From an archaeon (GTDB lineage Archaea; EX4484-52; WAPT01), in contig JAPDKB010000008.1 of the NCBI GenBank assembly GCA_029258795.1, positions 62,001 to 126,000 of the forward strand: DNA of 64,000 nt. Direction: 5' to 3'. The notes under the pieces were generated by a model. That model searched no databases. It saw nothing but the letters and a program-made list of their open reading frames with translations, and was not told the DNA's origin. Every line of letters starts with the position of its first letter. Position 1 is the stretch's first letter. The translations under genes were made by a program, and so were the position numbers. Positions 15,043-23,367 of this stretch are shown piece by piece.

Positions 15043-15518
15043 CGCCCTTCAAGAGTTACGTTCAGGTATGTGAATTCCACGATTACTGGATATCCGTCAT
15101 CTGTGGATAGATGATACTTCATGGTAGCGTTTAGTTTTTTCCCTGCCACGTTTTTGAAGGTTTTTCTGGAAAGTACATTATTAAAGTCTGGAGTGTAGAT
15201 TGTTATGTTGAGAATGTATTCAATATCATCTCCAAGACAGGGTAGTGGTGCGCCATCGGGTGTGCTTTCTATAAACGTTCGGTTTAAAATGAACCACCTT
15301 CTATTGTTTAGAGAGTCGTTCGCAAGCAGGCAGCTATCGGTGATTATCTTGTTGGCGTAAGCTTCCATTAATCTGGCTCTGGCTAGCTCATCTATCGTTT
15401 TTGCGTTCATACCGGATTCAGCTTTATATACTAAGAGAGCTGCTGATGCGATTATGATGAGCACCATGGCACTAAATACCTGGGTGTATGGGAGCCCTCC
15501 TTTCATTGCTTTCAACAT
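15039..15518 (-). CDS. Pilin-like surface protein, 159 aa
   Basis: The leader MLKAMKGG is followed by LPYTQVFSAMVLIIIASAAL, with Gln at position 5 of the predicted mature protein where pilins normally carry Glu. The ectodomain is about 125 residues with several N-x-S/T sequons and two Cys (DSCLL and PCLGDD). It overlaps the 145-aa gene upstream by 7 bp and the 230-aa gene downstream by 4 bp. A minor pilin role is inferred from layout and operon only. Confidence 0.7.
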   Translation of the reverse strand: MLKAMKGGLPYTQVFSAMVLIIIASAALLVYKAESGMNAKTIDELARARLMEAYANKIITDSCLLANDSLNNRRWFILNRTFIESTPDGAPLPCLGDDIEYILNITIYTPDFNNVLSRKTFKNVAGKKLNATMKYHLSTDDGYPVIVEFTYLNVTLEGR

Positions 15519-15949
15519 ATATTCTCACCTATATTACAGCAGGATTTATTCGATGCATCGCAGATCATTATATATGGAGTGCAGTTCAAAATCTTCTTGA
15601 CCACGCACAACTCTTCAGCATTGGTTACTGCGGAGCTAACCACATTGGATATGTTGTGACGAATATGATAGGTTATGTTCCTTGAAGGGGTGTGAAGCAC
15701 AACCACCAACTTGGAATCTGTCAAATTGACTGTAAATTTTGGGGTTATTGATGTGTATATACTGTATCCTTGTTCCGAAGAGGAAATTTCCAAGAGGAGT
15801 GCGTAGATGGTGGAAGCTGTGTTTTTGGCTATGATTCTCGAATCCATAAGTATTTCTCTGTAAGAATTCAAGTAATATGATGCGACCAAGAACGCAATAA
15901 TTACCATTATGCCCGTAACTACTAACATGGTCTGCGTCTCGTCCTCCAT
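15512..15949 (-). CDS. Pilin-like membrane-anchored protein, 145 aa
   Basis: I place the start at ATG 15949 (MEDETQTMLVVTGIMVIIAF) because a strong TATA box, TTTATATG, lies about 26 bp upstream, implying a leaderless mRNA; an in-frame ATG at 15997 is the alternative. The N-terminal helix is followed by a beta-rich ectodomain with sequons and a Cys-rich end (CVVKKILNCTPYIMICDASN, then KSCCNIGENIC). There is no classic basic leader, so cleavage by prepilin peptidase is uncertain. It is the first gene of the leftward four-gene pilin set. Confidence 0.65.
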   Translation of the reverse strand: MEDETQTMLVVTGIMVIIAFLVASYYLNSYREILMDSRIIAKNTASTIYALLLEISSSEQGYSIYTSITPKFTVNLTDSKLVVVLHTPSRNITYHIRHNISNVVSSAVTNAEELCVVKKILNCTPYIMICDASNKSCCNIGENIC

Positions 15950-16042
15950 TGATAGAAATTTGTGTTTCAACCCATATAAAGCTTGAGAAGTAGGCATAGG
16001 GTAGGAAACGGTTACTGGTGCTTCTGGATTGAAAAATTCGAA

Positions 16043-16168
16043 TGGTGCCCCCGCCGGGATTTTCAGCTGCGGGACAGCCCTAAGGTTTCAAGCTTTGCTT
16101 CCGCAGCATTTGAACCCGGGTCATCGGCTCGAAAGGCCGATATCCTTGCCTGGCTAGACTACGGGGGC
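16043..16168 (-). tRNA. tRNA-Glu (anticodon TTC) with T-loop intron
   Basis: Acceptor GCCCCCG:CGGGGGC, discriminator A and an encoded CCA are all visible; the anticodon loop CTTTCGA is closed by TCGGC:GCCGA. The T-arm is interrupted by a 49-nt intron (16060-16108), between T-loop positions 59 and 60. Its ends form a textbook bulge-helix-bulge: outer T-stem, 3-nt bulge AAT, 4-bp helix TTCA:TGAA, 3-nt bulge AAT and an inner helix GCTGCGG:CCGCAGC. Splicing restores CCGGGTTCAAATCCCGG. The mature length is 77 nt including CCA. Confidence 0.93.
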
Positions 16169-16273
16169 AACGAAAGATACATTTCTCGTGAGATTTATTA
16201 ATTTTTTCCTACTGCCAGTTCGGGCTTGTAAAATAATAAAAATAAAAAGGAGGCAGCAGTGCATGCCCATTTT

Positions 16274-16561
16274 TCACTCCTTCGCCAGAACTATGGTAAT
16301 GGAAGAGACATTCACTTCCTGTCCGTTCTCTGATTTCAATGTGTCGGTTGCGATGCTGATGTCCTTCACTTTGACATCGGGGATGAACCTGTTCCTCACT
16401 ATCTCCGCTACATCCACTGCCCTGCTTATCGCTTTACCTCTCGCCTTTATCACCACTTCCTTGTTTCCTTTCTCGTTGAACTGAGTTACCACAGCTAGCA
16501 CATAGCTCATGGCTGGCTTGTTACCCACAAGCACTGCATTGTCTTCCTGCGCCATCTTCAT
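16274..16561 (-). CDS. albA: Alba chromatin/RNA-binding protein
   Basis: A 95-residue Alba. The N-terminus [20 protein letters not shown] contains the conserved GNKP-x-x-YV of the DNA/RNA-binding face, followed by the [20 protein letters not shown] helix and the C-terminal strand [10 protein letters not shown]. Alba dimers coat DNA and RNA and are controlled by lysine acetylation in some archaea; the Lys after GN is the acetylated residue there. It is interesting that an HDAC-fold deacetylase is encoded about 9 kb away, but no link is shown. A T-rich terminator region follows. Confidence 0.95.
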   Translation of the reverse strand: MKMAQEDNAVLVGNKPAMSYVLAVVTQFNEKGNKEVVIKARGKAISRAVDVAEIVRNRFIPDVKVKDISIATDTLKSENGQEVNVSSITIVLAKE

Positions 16562-16634
16562 GCACCTCCTTCAAGCTGTTGTTACTTAACTACCTCAACA
16601 TTTGCGCGAGAAAATATTTAAAAATAAGTCAAAA

Positions 16635-17228
16635 TCACAGCATGTCCTTAAGCTCGCTCCATTCAAGCTTTTCTTCCAGCCTTTTTCCATTTGTGTTGAT
16701 GATGTACAGCTCCGGCTTCCTGCTGCTGAAATCATAATACAACCCTATAAGCTTTTTGAGCATACCTCTGTCCATCGTGTTCTTCACAACCTCATCCTTC
16801 ATCATCAGTTTTATCTGTCTGTGAACGTTCTCCTTTGCGAGCTCATCAACATCATTTGTGGGTAGCGTGCCTCCAAAAACCTCGTTCTTTATTGTGTTTA
16901 TCGCATCCTGTATGTAAGGATTCTCATCCCCTCCCTTAATCACGGCTTTCATCATCCCGCAGTTGTTGTGTCCGCAAACCAGTACAACCTCAATCCTCAG
17001 ATGCTCCACACCATAATAAAAGGTTTCTTTGTTGAAAAAGTAACAATTTCCCGCGTTGCTGATTGTAAATACCTCTCCCGGCTGAAACGTGAAGCCAGTT
17101 AACATCTCGCCTTTTGGCACGCGGGAATCTGCACAGCATATCACCATGTACTTTGGTTTCTGTCCTTTTAACAGGTCCTCACCGTAAGATGGTATATTAC
17201 TTTCTTCCATCAGAATCACCTCCACCAT
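16635..17228 (-). CDS. Beta-class carbonic anhydrase
   Basis: A 197-residue protein with the beta-CA zinc and catalytic motifs: CCADSR (Cys ligand plus Asp-Arg dyad) at about 32-37 and CGHNNCG (His and Cys ligands) at about 85-91. It would interconvert CO2 and bicarbonate. A distinctive NAGNCYFFNKETFYYGVEHL lies between them, as in archaeal Cab-type enzymes. The N-terminus is short. It stands alone between Alba and a divergent tRNA gene. Bicarbonate supply for carbamoyl phosphate would fit the PyrB/PyrI genes in this window, but that is only inference. Confidence 0.9.
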   Translation of the reverse strand: MVEVILMEESNIPSYGEDLLKGQKPKYMVICCADSRVPKGEMLTGFTFQPGEVFTISNAGNCYFFNKETFYYGVEHLRIEVVLVCGHNNCGMMKAVIKGGDENPYIQDAINTIKNEVFGGTLPTNDVDELAKENVHRQIKLMMKDEVVKNTMDRGMLKKLIGLYYDFSSRKPELYIINTNGKRLEEKLEWSELKDML

Positions 17229-17311
17229 TATTAACAGGAAGTAGATAACTTCAGAAACACATAAAAATATTTTGAAAGAGCAGAATGTATATCACATTGT
17301 TTTTGTCATGT

Positions 17312-17436
17312 GGGCCCGTAGCTCAGCCTGGACATTTTGGAAAGCTGGGCTTCATGTGTTTCCGGCTTTCCAATCCAGAAAGAGCGGCAGCCTCCTAAGC
17401 TGTAGGTCGCGGGTTCAAATCCCGCCGGGCCCGCCA
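17312..17436 (+). tRNA. tRNA-Arg (anticodon CCT) with D-loop intron
   Basis: Acceptor GGGCCCG:CGGGCCC, discriminator G and encoded CCA; anticodon stem-loop GCAGC-CTCCTAA-GCTGT and T-arm GCGGGTTCAAATCCCGC are intact. The D-arm GCTC...GAGC is split by about 47 nt (17335-17381). Removing it gives the D-loop AGCCTGGACA, identical to that of tRNA-Arg(GCG) at 50046. The intron has strong self-complementarity (TTGGAAAGC:GCTTTCCAA, with TGGA:TCCA at the exon edge), a relaxed bulge-helix-bulge, so the exact cut may shift by a base. Confidence 0.9.
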
Positions 17437-17438
17437 CT

Positions 17439-17726
17439 TCATAATTCTTTCTTTTTCGAGTAACTGGCAATGTATCGATACAGCGCTCTCTTCTGCTCCA
17501 TGGATATGTGGAGAGTTTCTTCAATCGCTTCAATGATTCTGTCATCTTTCTGAAGCTCTTCGTATTTCAAATATCTCTTTTCATTTCCTTTTCGGAGGTA
17601 CACCCCACTACCATCCACACATAAAGGGATGTGCGCTTCCAGGAATCCAAGACATAAAGCGATGTTATTGTTTCTCTCTTTCAATCTATCCTGCAAATAT
17701 GAAATGAACCCAAGGACTTCATTCAT
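17439..17726 (-). CDS. Small hypothetical protein, 95 aa
   Basis: I do not recognise a family. The protein is soluble and helical, with a short beta-hairpin-like middle (VDGSGVYLRKGNEKRYLKYE) and a basic C-terminus (YSKKKEL). There are two isolated Cys and no zinc motif. It ends 3 bp from the 3' end of the tRNA-Arg gene on the opposite strand and is divergent from the thioredoxin gene, with a 103-bp AT-rich promoter region between them. Confidence 0.55.
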   Translation of the reverse strand: MNEVLGFISYLQDRLKERNNNIALCLGFLEAHIPLCVDGSGVYLRKGNEKRYLKYEELQKDDRIIEAIEETLHISMEQKRALYRYIASYSKKKEL

Positions 17727-17829
17727 AATGGAAGAATCCGAGTTGAGAGTTAAATTTTTAAAGTTCCCAATATATCTTAGTTATTGCAAGATGTATGAAA
17801 TATCTTGCAAAAACTTGGAGTGATATAAA

Positions 17830-18234
17830 ATGGTTGACGAGGTTGAGAGGATCAAGATGGATAAATTGAAGAGACTGATGGGGAAGATGCAGCAAAATGA
17901 AGGCGATGTTGGTATGGTGATGGATGTTGATGAGAGGGGTTTCGATGAAGCCGTGCTTAAAAGTAGTGTGCCAGTGGTGGTGGATTTTTGGGCGGAGTGG
18001 TGCATGCCGTGCGGGATGCTCGCGCCAATATTTAAGGAACTTGCAAAAGAATATGCAGGAAAGCTCAAGTTCGTGAAGGTGAATGTGGATGACAACCCTG
18101 TGTTGGCAGCCAGATATGGAGTGCAGGGAATACCCACACTGGTCATCTTCAGAAATGGTAAAGAAGTTGAAAGGGTTGTTGGGGCTTATCCAAAAGCCGT
18201 GCTCAATGAGATTCTGGATAGAGTGTTGGGATGA
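17830..18234 (+). CDS. trxA: Thioredoxin with N-terminal helical extension
   Basis: A 134-residue thioredoxin fold with the active site [10 protein letters not shown] (about residues 56-65) and the cis-proline loop [16 protein letters not shown] replaces the usual WCGPC, a variation seen in archaeal thioredoxins. Residues 1-30 are an additional charged helix ([18 protein letters not shown]) not needed for the fold. GGAGTGAT precedes the ATG. It is followed after 6 bp by a CoA-binding-fold protein in the same direction. Confidence 0.93.
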   Translation: MVDEVERIKMDKLKRLMGKMQQNEGDVGMVMDVDERGFDEAVLKSSVPVVVDFWAEWCMPCGMLAPIFKELAKEYAGKLKFVKVNVDDNPVLAARYGVQGIPTLVIFRNGKEVERVVGAYPKAVLNEILDRVLG

Positions 18235-18240
18235 TGGAGC

Positions 18241-18684
18241 ATGAGCAGCGGTAAAAAAGGCAGAGTGCTTAGCGATGACAAATTTGAAAGCGTGCTCTCC
18301 AAAGCGAAGAGGGTGGTGGTGATCGGTCTTTCCAGAAATGAATACAAGGCATCAAATATCATAGCTAGGCAACTGGCAGAAAAGTACGAGGTAGTGGGAG
18401 TTAATCCTGCAGGAGATGTTGAGGGCTTTAAAACCTATTCTGATATTGAGGAGATGGCAGGAGAGGTTGGCGAAGCGGACATAGTTGTTGTGTTCCGCCC
18501 TTCCGAAGAGGTTGGAGAGATAGCAGAAAAGCTCCTCAAATCCGGGTTGAAGTTTCAGGTGCTATGGATGCAGGAAGGAATTGAGAACGAGGGGGCTGCG
18601 AAGCTTTTGATTGAGCAAGGAATTGATGTTGTCATGAACAGATGTATGGGGAAAGCGCTTCACATGCTGGAGAAAAATTTTTAA
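18241..18684 (+). CDS. CoA-binding (YccU-like) Rossmann protein
   Basis: A 147-residue CoA_binding_2 domain: VVVIGLSRNEYKASNIIARQ, then VVGVNPAG, a TYSDIEEM loop, DIVVVFRPSEEV and the closing NRCMGKALHM. These match YccU/YneT-like proteins, which bind CoA-like ligands in a single Rossmann domain. The function in archaea is not known. It probably forms an operon with the thioredoxin gene 6 bp upstream. Confidence 0.85.
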   Translation: MSSGKKGRVLSDDKFESVLSKAKRVVVIGLSRNEYKASNIIARQLAEKYEVVGVNPAGDVEGFKTYSDIEEMAGEVGEADIVVVFRPSEEVGEIAEKLLKSGLKFQVLWMQEGIENEGAAKLLIEQGIDVVMNRCMGKALHMLEKNF

Positions 18685-18721
18685 ACGAGATGTATATAAC
18701 TCAATATATTAGTGTTGCAAT

Positions 18722-19315
18722 ATGATGCCCGTCTACAGGGATAGTGGCGGGGCGCACTATTTAGTTCAGCTGCGTTTGCCACCCCAGGAGCTCGATCTCA
18801 GCCCCCTGAATGACTATACAAGGGATGCTATTCTTGTCAATGATGTTGCTTATATGGTGGCTAAAAAGAAGGAGGAGTATCAGACAGGCGGCCATTCGGA
18901 GAATGAACATTCACTAGTGTTCTATCCTTCGAGCATTTACGTCAGCGGGAAGGATCCAAAAGATGTGTCAATTTTTGATGAGATTGCTGTTGTGAGGTAT
19001 TTTACTCTTCCAGGCAACTACTCGAATATAAGTGGAGGAACCGATGTGACTAAATGGTTCTGGAGAACCTTTATTGCTTTCTATGGCGATAAAAATCTGG
19101 AATATGCAAAAATAACTTGTGGAGGTATACCTGCTCTCCCGAATTATAGAGTTATCAAAAAATTGAAAGATATAGATATCAACCTTAAAAACCTCGAAAA
19201 GGAAGGAAAGTGTGTGTGGCTTGAGGGAACATTACGTATGGTTGAAATGAAAGAGCCTGACGAATTTCTGGAAGACGGATTTTATTCCTTTCCTCATTCC
19301 CACAAATACATATAA
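18722..19315 (+). CDS. Hypothetical protein, 197 aa
   Basis: Family not recognised. It has no signal peptide or membrane helix. It is rich in aromatic residues and has a central loop with GGTDVTKWFWRTFIAFYGDK and two Cys (ITCGG, GKCVW). A TATA box (TGTATATAA) lies about 28 bp before the ATG, implying a leaderless transcript. The gene stands alone, convergent with the 80-aa gene to its right. Confidence 0.65.
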   Translation: MMPVYRDSGGAHYLVQLRLPPQELDLSPLNDYTRDAILVNDVAYMVAKKKEEYQTGGHSENEHSLVFYPSSIYVSGKDPKDVSIFDEIAVVRYFTLPGNYSNISGGTDVTKWFWRTFIAFYGDKNLEYAKITCGGIPALPNYRVIKKLKDIDINLKNLEKEGKCVWLEGTLRMVEMKEPDEFLEDGFYSFPHSHKYI

Positions 19316-19375
19316 AAACCAAAAACAACAAACAGATCTTGCCGTTCAGAATTTCATGAATTATGAATGTTGATT

Positions 19376-19618
19376 TCATTCCATCAATGTGTCCAGCGCT
19401 TTCTTCACCTCTTCAACAACACCTTTATCGTAAGGCAGGGCTATGCTTCTCTTGAAGCGCTTCTCGTTCTCCCTCGTGATGAAACCTCTAGAAAGAGAGA
19501 TGAATTCGTTCTCTCCCTCGCTCGTTATGGCTTTCTTGTGCGCAACTTCCAGAAAGTTGTTTCCACCAAGCTGCACATCCATACTCTTTATGGTTTCAAA
19601 CTTCACCACGTTCTTCAC
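19376..19618 (-). CDS. Conserved small archaeal protein, 80 aa
   Basis: A short alpha/beta protein with the pattern NNFLEVAHKKAITSEGENEF then ISLSRGFITRENEKRFKRSI, which I recall as a conserved archaeal family of about 70-90 residues with no assigned function; basic strands suggest nucleic-acid binding. It has no Cys. A TATA-like element (CTTTATATAG region, read leftward) lies upstream, about 35 bp from the ATG. The identification of the family is from memory of its motif pattern, so treat it as tentative. Confidence 0.6.
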   Translation of the reverse strand: MKNVVKFETIKSMDVQLGGNNFLEVAHKKAITSEGENEFISLSRGFITRENEKRFKRSIALPYDKGVVEEVKKALDTLME

Positions 19619-19730
19619 CCCTTTGCAAGTTTGTCCATCCTTAACCTTTCTCTGGAAGATTTATATAGCTATGCAGACATGCGTGCCGATAGAGAAGAAA
19701 AATTTTGGTTTTGCTCCATCCGATTGAGCT

Positions 19731-21563
19731 TTAATCAACCAGCACCCTCAGATTGCCAAGTGCAACGGCCTGCAGTACTTTCTTGCCGGCATCGCTCTTC
19801 TTTTTGACCCTTATCTGCCCTCTCTTGCCTACAGTTGCAGAAAAGAGAAACTCCTCGCCCTTGTAAACATCAACGTTCTTGCCGACCAGCTTTCTGTCCA
19901 CCTCGATGATAACCGAGCCGGAAGCTTCCCTCACCCTGAAGGGTATGGCTTTTTTCAACGTGTCAACTATCGGCTCGACAGAAAGCCTTATGCCAACGAG
20001 CTCCTCCAGCTTGGCTATGTTCCTGCCCTCCTTACCAATAACTTTCGGCACATCCTCCTTCTTCACCCTCAGTACAGCTCTGTTCGGTCCGACTATCTCA
20101 ACGCTGAAGTCCTTTATGTAGCGCTTCAGAATTTGAGTGAGCCGCTCCTCAGCAAGCTTGGCTATGGTCGATTCCTTAGCTTCCCGGACCTTCATCACCA
20201 CCGTCTGCTCTCCGTAGGTGTAAATCTCGTACTCAAGCTTGCCCGTCTCAAAATCTATGACCTCCACTATTGGCCTCGCAAGGTCCTCAGCGGTCATGCC
20301 AGAAGGCACGCGCACATTCAAGTCAAGCACGTAAACCTTCTCTATCCTTCCGTTCTTCACGAAAATTATCGTGTCCACTATATGCGGAATCAAGCCCAGC
20401 TCAACTCTTTGGATGAAACGCTGCACCGCATCTATTGGCTGGGTGGCATGAACCACACCCACCATCCCAACTCCCGCTAATCTCATATCCGCAAAAACCT
20501 TGAAATCGTGGGTGGTGCGCAGCTCATCATAAATGGTGTAGTCGGGCCTCACAAGCAGAAGTATGTCTGAGGTTTTGGCCATGTCTCCTTCAAGGGGAGC
20601 GTATTGAGTTATCTCTGCGCTGACCTGCAAATCTCTCGGCTGCTCCATGGTTTTGACTATCTTGCCCTTGGACGCGTAGAATTCAGCGAGAGCCTGAGCA
20701 AGCGTGGTTTTTCCATGACCGGGAGGGCCGGCTATCAGTATGCCCTCAGCCCTCTCTTCCAGCCTTTTCTTCAGCTTGTCCGAGAGCTTGTAGTCCTCAA
20801 GCGTGACCTTCAGAATCGGCCTAACCAGCGTTATCTCCATCGCTTCAGAGAATGGTGGGCGTGTTATCGCTATCCTGTAGGAGCCAAGCTGCACAACGGT
20901 TGCGCCCTTCCTGCTTATCTCCACCATGGCCTTTTCGTCCATTCTAGCGCGTTCCATTATCTCTCTCGCAAACTCCTCCAGCATCTCTCTGGTCAAGACC
21001 ACATCATCCACATCCACCAGCTTGAAAGCTCCAGGCTTTCCTCTCTTTGCCTTTGGTCTGCACCCTTCCTTGAGGTGAAGAGACATCGTGTCCTTCGTGA
21101 TCCACCTCTCTATTGATAGCTTTTCCGGCATCTCGTGCTCCACATATATGATCTCTATACCCAGAGCTTCAGCACCCTTGGCTTGGATCATATCGCATGT
21201 TATGAGCACACCACCCATCTCTTTGGCAACGTCTCTTATGAGCGCGTCTATCCTCCCGCTCCTCGCAAGCTGAATCTCCTCAAGCGTGGGCTTTCTTCCT
21301 GCCTCTTTAAACTCGATCCCCCTCTTTTCACATTCCTCCCTTATCATCTTGAGCTCCTCAAGCCCCTCTATCCCTATCTCTCTTCCCCTGTTGGCCTGAT
21401 TTTCAAGCTCAGAAATCACGAATTCAGGAACAACTATGATGTCGTTCTTCTTTATTCTTCCTTCTTCCATCAACCTTCTTACCACTCCAGCGATTATGGC
21501 TGAAGTGTCAGGTACATACACTTTTCCTTTTGTTTTGCTTTTCGTTTTGCTTCCCATTTTCAA
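19731..21563 (-). CDS. pina: PIN-domain/VirB11-like ATPase with KH domain (PINA)
   Basis: A 610-residue three-domain protein: PIN nuclease fold (about 14-150; VYVPDTSAIIAG gives the first Asp, with later acidic residues around RIDALIRDVA and LITCDM), a VirB11/PilT-like hexameric ATPase with Walker A GPPGHGKTTL at about 276-285, and a C-terminal KH domain (about 495-550, with VIGKEGRNIAKLEELVG) plus a small beta end. In Sulfolobus, PINA is a hexameric ATPase that drives Holliday-junction branch migration. It stands alone, with an AT-rich upstream region and the ATG preceded by a weak ribosome site. Confidence 0.93.
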   Translation of the reverse strand: MKMGSKTKSKTKGKVYVPDTSAIIAGVVRRLMEEGRIKKNDIIVVPEFVISELENQANRGREIGIEGLEELKMIREECEKRGIEFKEAGRKPTLEEIQLARSGRIDALIRDVAKEMGGVLITCDMIQAKGAEALGIEIIYVEHEMPEKLSIERWITKDTMSLHLKEGCRPKAKRGKPGAFKLVDVDDVVLTREMLEEFAREIMERARMDEKAMVEISRKGATVVQLGSYRIAITRPPFSEAMEITLVRPILKVTLEDYKLSDKLKKRLEERAEGILIAGPPGHGKTTLAQALAEFYASKGKIVKTMEQPRDLQVSAEITQYAPLEGDMAKTSDILLLVRPDYTIYDELRTTHDFKVFADMRLAGVGMVGVVHATQPIDAVQRFIQRVELGLIPHIVDTIIFVKNGRIEKVYVLDLNVRVPSGMTAEDLARPIVEVIDFETGKLEYEIYTYGEQTVVMKVREAKESTIAKLAEERLTQILKRYIKDFSVEIVGPNRAVLRVKKEDVPKVIGKEGRNIAKLEELVGIRLSVEPIVDTLKKAIPFRVREASGSVIIEVDRKLVGKNVDVYKGEEFLFSATVGKRGQIRVKKKSDAGKKVLQAVALGNLRVLVD

Positions 21564-21657
21564 TTCACCAGAACATTCAATTCTCTACCACTTTTAAAAA
21601 AGTTGTGGGAAAAAGAAAAAAAGCTCCCTGCTGCTGCGCTTCTTCTTTCAAGCTGGC

Positions 21658-21996
21658 TCATGCGATGTTCTCCGCTATGTTGCCCACGATGGGCAGCTTG
21701 AAATCCTCGTGCTTTATCGCTTTGATCATGCACACTATCCAGAGCACAAATCCAAGAAGTCCGAGCAGCACTCCTGTAATCCAGCCCAGTATTGGAATGA
21801 AGCCGAGCACGAACTTGATCACGAAAAGTCCGAGAAACAGCACCGTTGATTGTGCTGCATGAAACCTTACATACCTGCTCTTCTTTTCGACCAGCAGAAA
21901 TATTATTCCAGTCACAAATCCGAGCAGGTATGCAAGAAACGCTTCCACGTTCTCGGCCATACCAAGGCTTGTATCTCCACCTTTTTTCTCAGCCAT
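21658..21996 (-). CDS. DUF4870/Tic20-like small membrane protein
   Basis: A 112-residue protein with three to four hydrophobic helices and the family pattern VEAFLAYLLGFVTGIIFLLV then VRFHAAQSTVLF, ending in a loop plus IKHEDFKLPIVGNIAE. This is the DUF4870 (Tic20-related) layout. Its function is unknown; the family is widespread in archaea and bacteria. AGGTGAAAAG precedes the start. A possible operon with the lipoprotein gene downstream (37 bp away) runs leftward. Confidence 0.85.
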   Translation of the reverse strand: MAEKKGGDTSLGMAENVEAFLAYLLGFVTGIIFLLVEKKSRYVRFHAAQSTVLFLGLFVIKFVLGFIPILGWITGVLLGLLGFVLWIVCMIKAIKHEDFKLPIVGNIAENIA

Positions 21997-22032
21997 TTCT
22001 TTTCACCTCTGTTGATTTAAATGATCAGAACC

Positions 22033-22950
22033 TCAGCTCACCACCGCCATGTAAGATATCTCCACAACCTGTGAACCGATGGTGGATGAGATTCCATAAG
22101 TTACGCCTTCCTTAACCACCACTCCGCTTATCTCATCCCCGCTGACTTGCACACCACTTGCCTGATACCCTTCCTTTGAAAGCTCGTTCACAAGCTCTTG
22201 TATATCCTCACTGCTAACTGCGCGTGGCACAGCATAGGATAGCACAACATAATTTGCTGTGCCGGTGCTCACCGTACCTACATCTGCCAGCTTTGCCCCT
22301 CCAAAGATGGAGATCAAAACAGGCCTTATGTCCTCATCCAGCTGTTGCGCGTATCCTGAAGGAGGTGTGACGTCAGCTGCTGACTCGTAGTAATCTTCCT
22401 GTGTGCTCTCACCTTGTGATGTCTCACCGGTTTCACCACAGGGTTTGGACAAATCGAGATTGATAAGTGTGTATTCTTTATCGCCGATCTTTACCAGTCC
22501 AACATCCACGTACAATATGTTGTTACCTTTTGAGAAAGTGAGTGACGTTCCCTCAACATAATGCATCGTGCCCACCCCCGGCACCACAATTCCGGCTCCT
22601 GCGGAAGAGCTCTTGCTTTCAAGATTCCAGCCATCGTTCTCCAGCTCGGAAGTGTAAAACTCAACCGCACCATCCATCTTGTTACCCTTAAGGTAGTATG
22701 AAGCGCTCTCAGAACATTCATCGAAAGAGTAGCTCACTCTTGTGGTGTCCGGATAGCGGGGCACACCATCTATATCTTTATCTCCAACATCATGCTTGGG
22801 AAGAAGCAGCTGAGCTGCATTTTCGACAACGCTCGTTGATGGCTTCCCACCACCTATGCAACCGCTTGCCAGAACAACGACAAAAACCAGAGACAAGACC
22901 GCAAATGCGCTTTTAATCGAAATTTTTTCTTTTATCATCAAGTTCACCAC
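22033..22950 (-). CDS. Putative lipoprotein, 305 aa
   Basis: A signal peptide with basic start (MIKEKISIKSA) and hydrophobic core ends in the lipobox-like VLASGC at about residue 31, then IGGG, a typical archaeal lipoprotein start. The mature part shows a repeated alpha/beta module (YPDTTRVSYSFDE..., VEFYTSELENDGWNLES...), and a second similar region begins near residue 190, including ELVNELSKEGYQASGVQVSG. The module is of the kind seen in surface proteins of unknown role. Only the lipobox Cys and two others are present. No partner is obvious. Confidence 0.8.
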   Translation of the reverse strand: MVNLMIKEKISIKSAFAVLSLVFVVVLASGCIGGGKPSTSVVENAAQLLLPKHDVGDKDIDGVPRYPDTTRVSYSFDECSESASYYLKGNKMDGAVEFYTSELENDGWNLESKSSSAGAGIVVPGVGTMHYVEGTSLTFSKGNNILYVDVGLVKIGDKEYTLINLDLSKPCGETGETSQGESTQEDYYESAADVTPPSGYAQQLDEDIRPVLISIFGGAKLADVGTVSTGTANYVVLSYAVPRAVSSEDIQELVNELSKEGYQASGVQVSGDEISGVVVKEGVTYGISSTIGSQVVEISYMAVVS

Positions 22951-23103
22951 AATTTTTTGTTTTAATTCACTTTGTTCAAAAAATTTATATAAGTATCTGG
23001 TTGTTCTGAAAAGAGACGAAATTCGAACTTTTTATTTGTTTAAATTTTGATGTTTCTGGTTAAACCGCAATCTTTTTATGATGATTTGAACAAAAACTGA
23101 TTC

Positions 23104-23367
23104 ATGGGATTGCATGGAGTGTGCACACGTCCAGACCACAAATTCGATATGGACTCTGTGGAGATGATATATGATCCGGAGACCAATACAGAATACTTGT
23201 GGGGGAAGTGTCTTGTCTGCGGAGCACCGAGAATAGAAAAGAGGCATCCCGGTTGTTCTGAGAAACAGCAGGTAAGCGCGAGAGAAATTTACAATACATT
23301 ACTCGCGCTTAAAGAACATGAGAAATACCCCACCATCATCCCTGTTACCACCTACACTTCCCACTAG
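23104..23367 (+). CDS. Small Cys/His-rich hypothetical protein, 87 aa
   Basis: No family recognised. It contains CLVCGAPRIEKRHPGC, plus an N-terminal HGVCTRPDHKF, so four Cys and several His could bind one zinc. A TATA-like TTTTTATG lies about 30 bp before the ATG, consistent with a leaderless transcript. Its last 23 bp overlap the 3' end of pyrF on the other strand. The clean promoter and metal motif argue for a real gene. Confidence 0.6.
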   Translation: MGLHGVCTRPDHKFDMDSVEMIYDPETNTEYLWGKCLVCGAPRIEKRHPGCSEKQQVSAREIYNTLLALKEHEKYPTIIPVTTYTSH

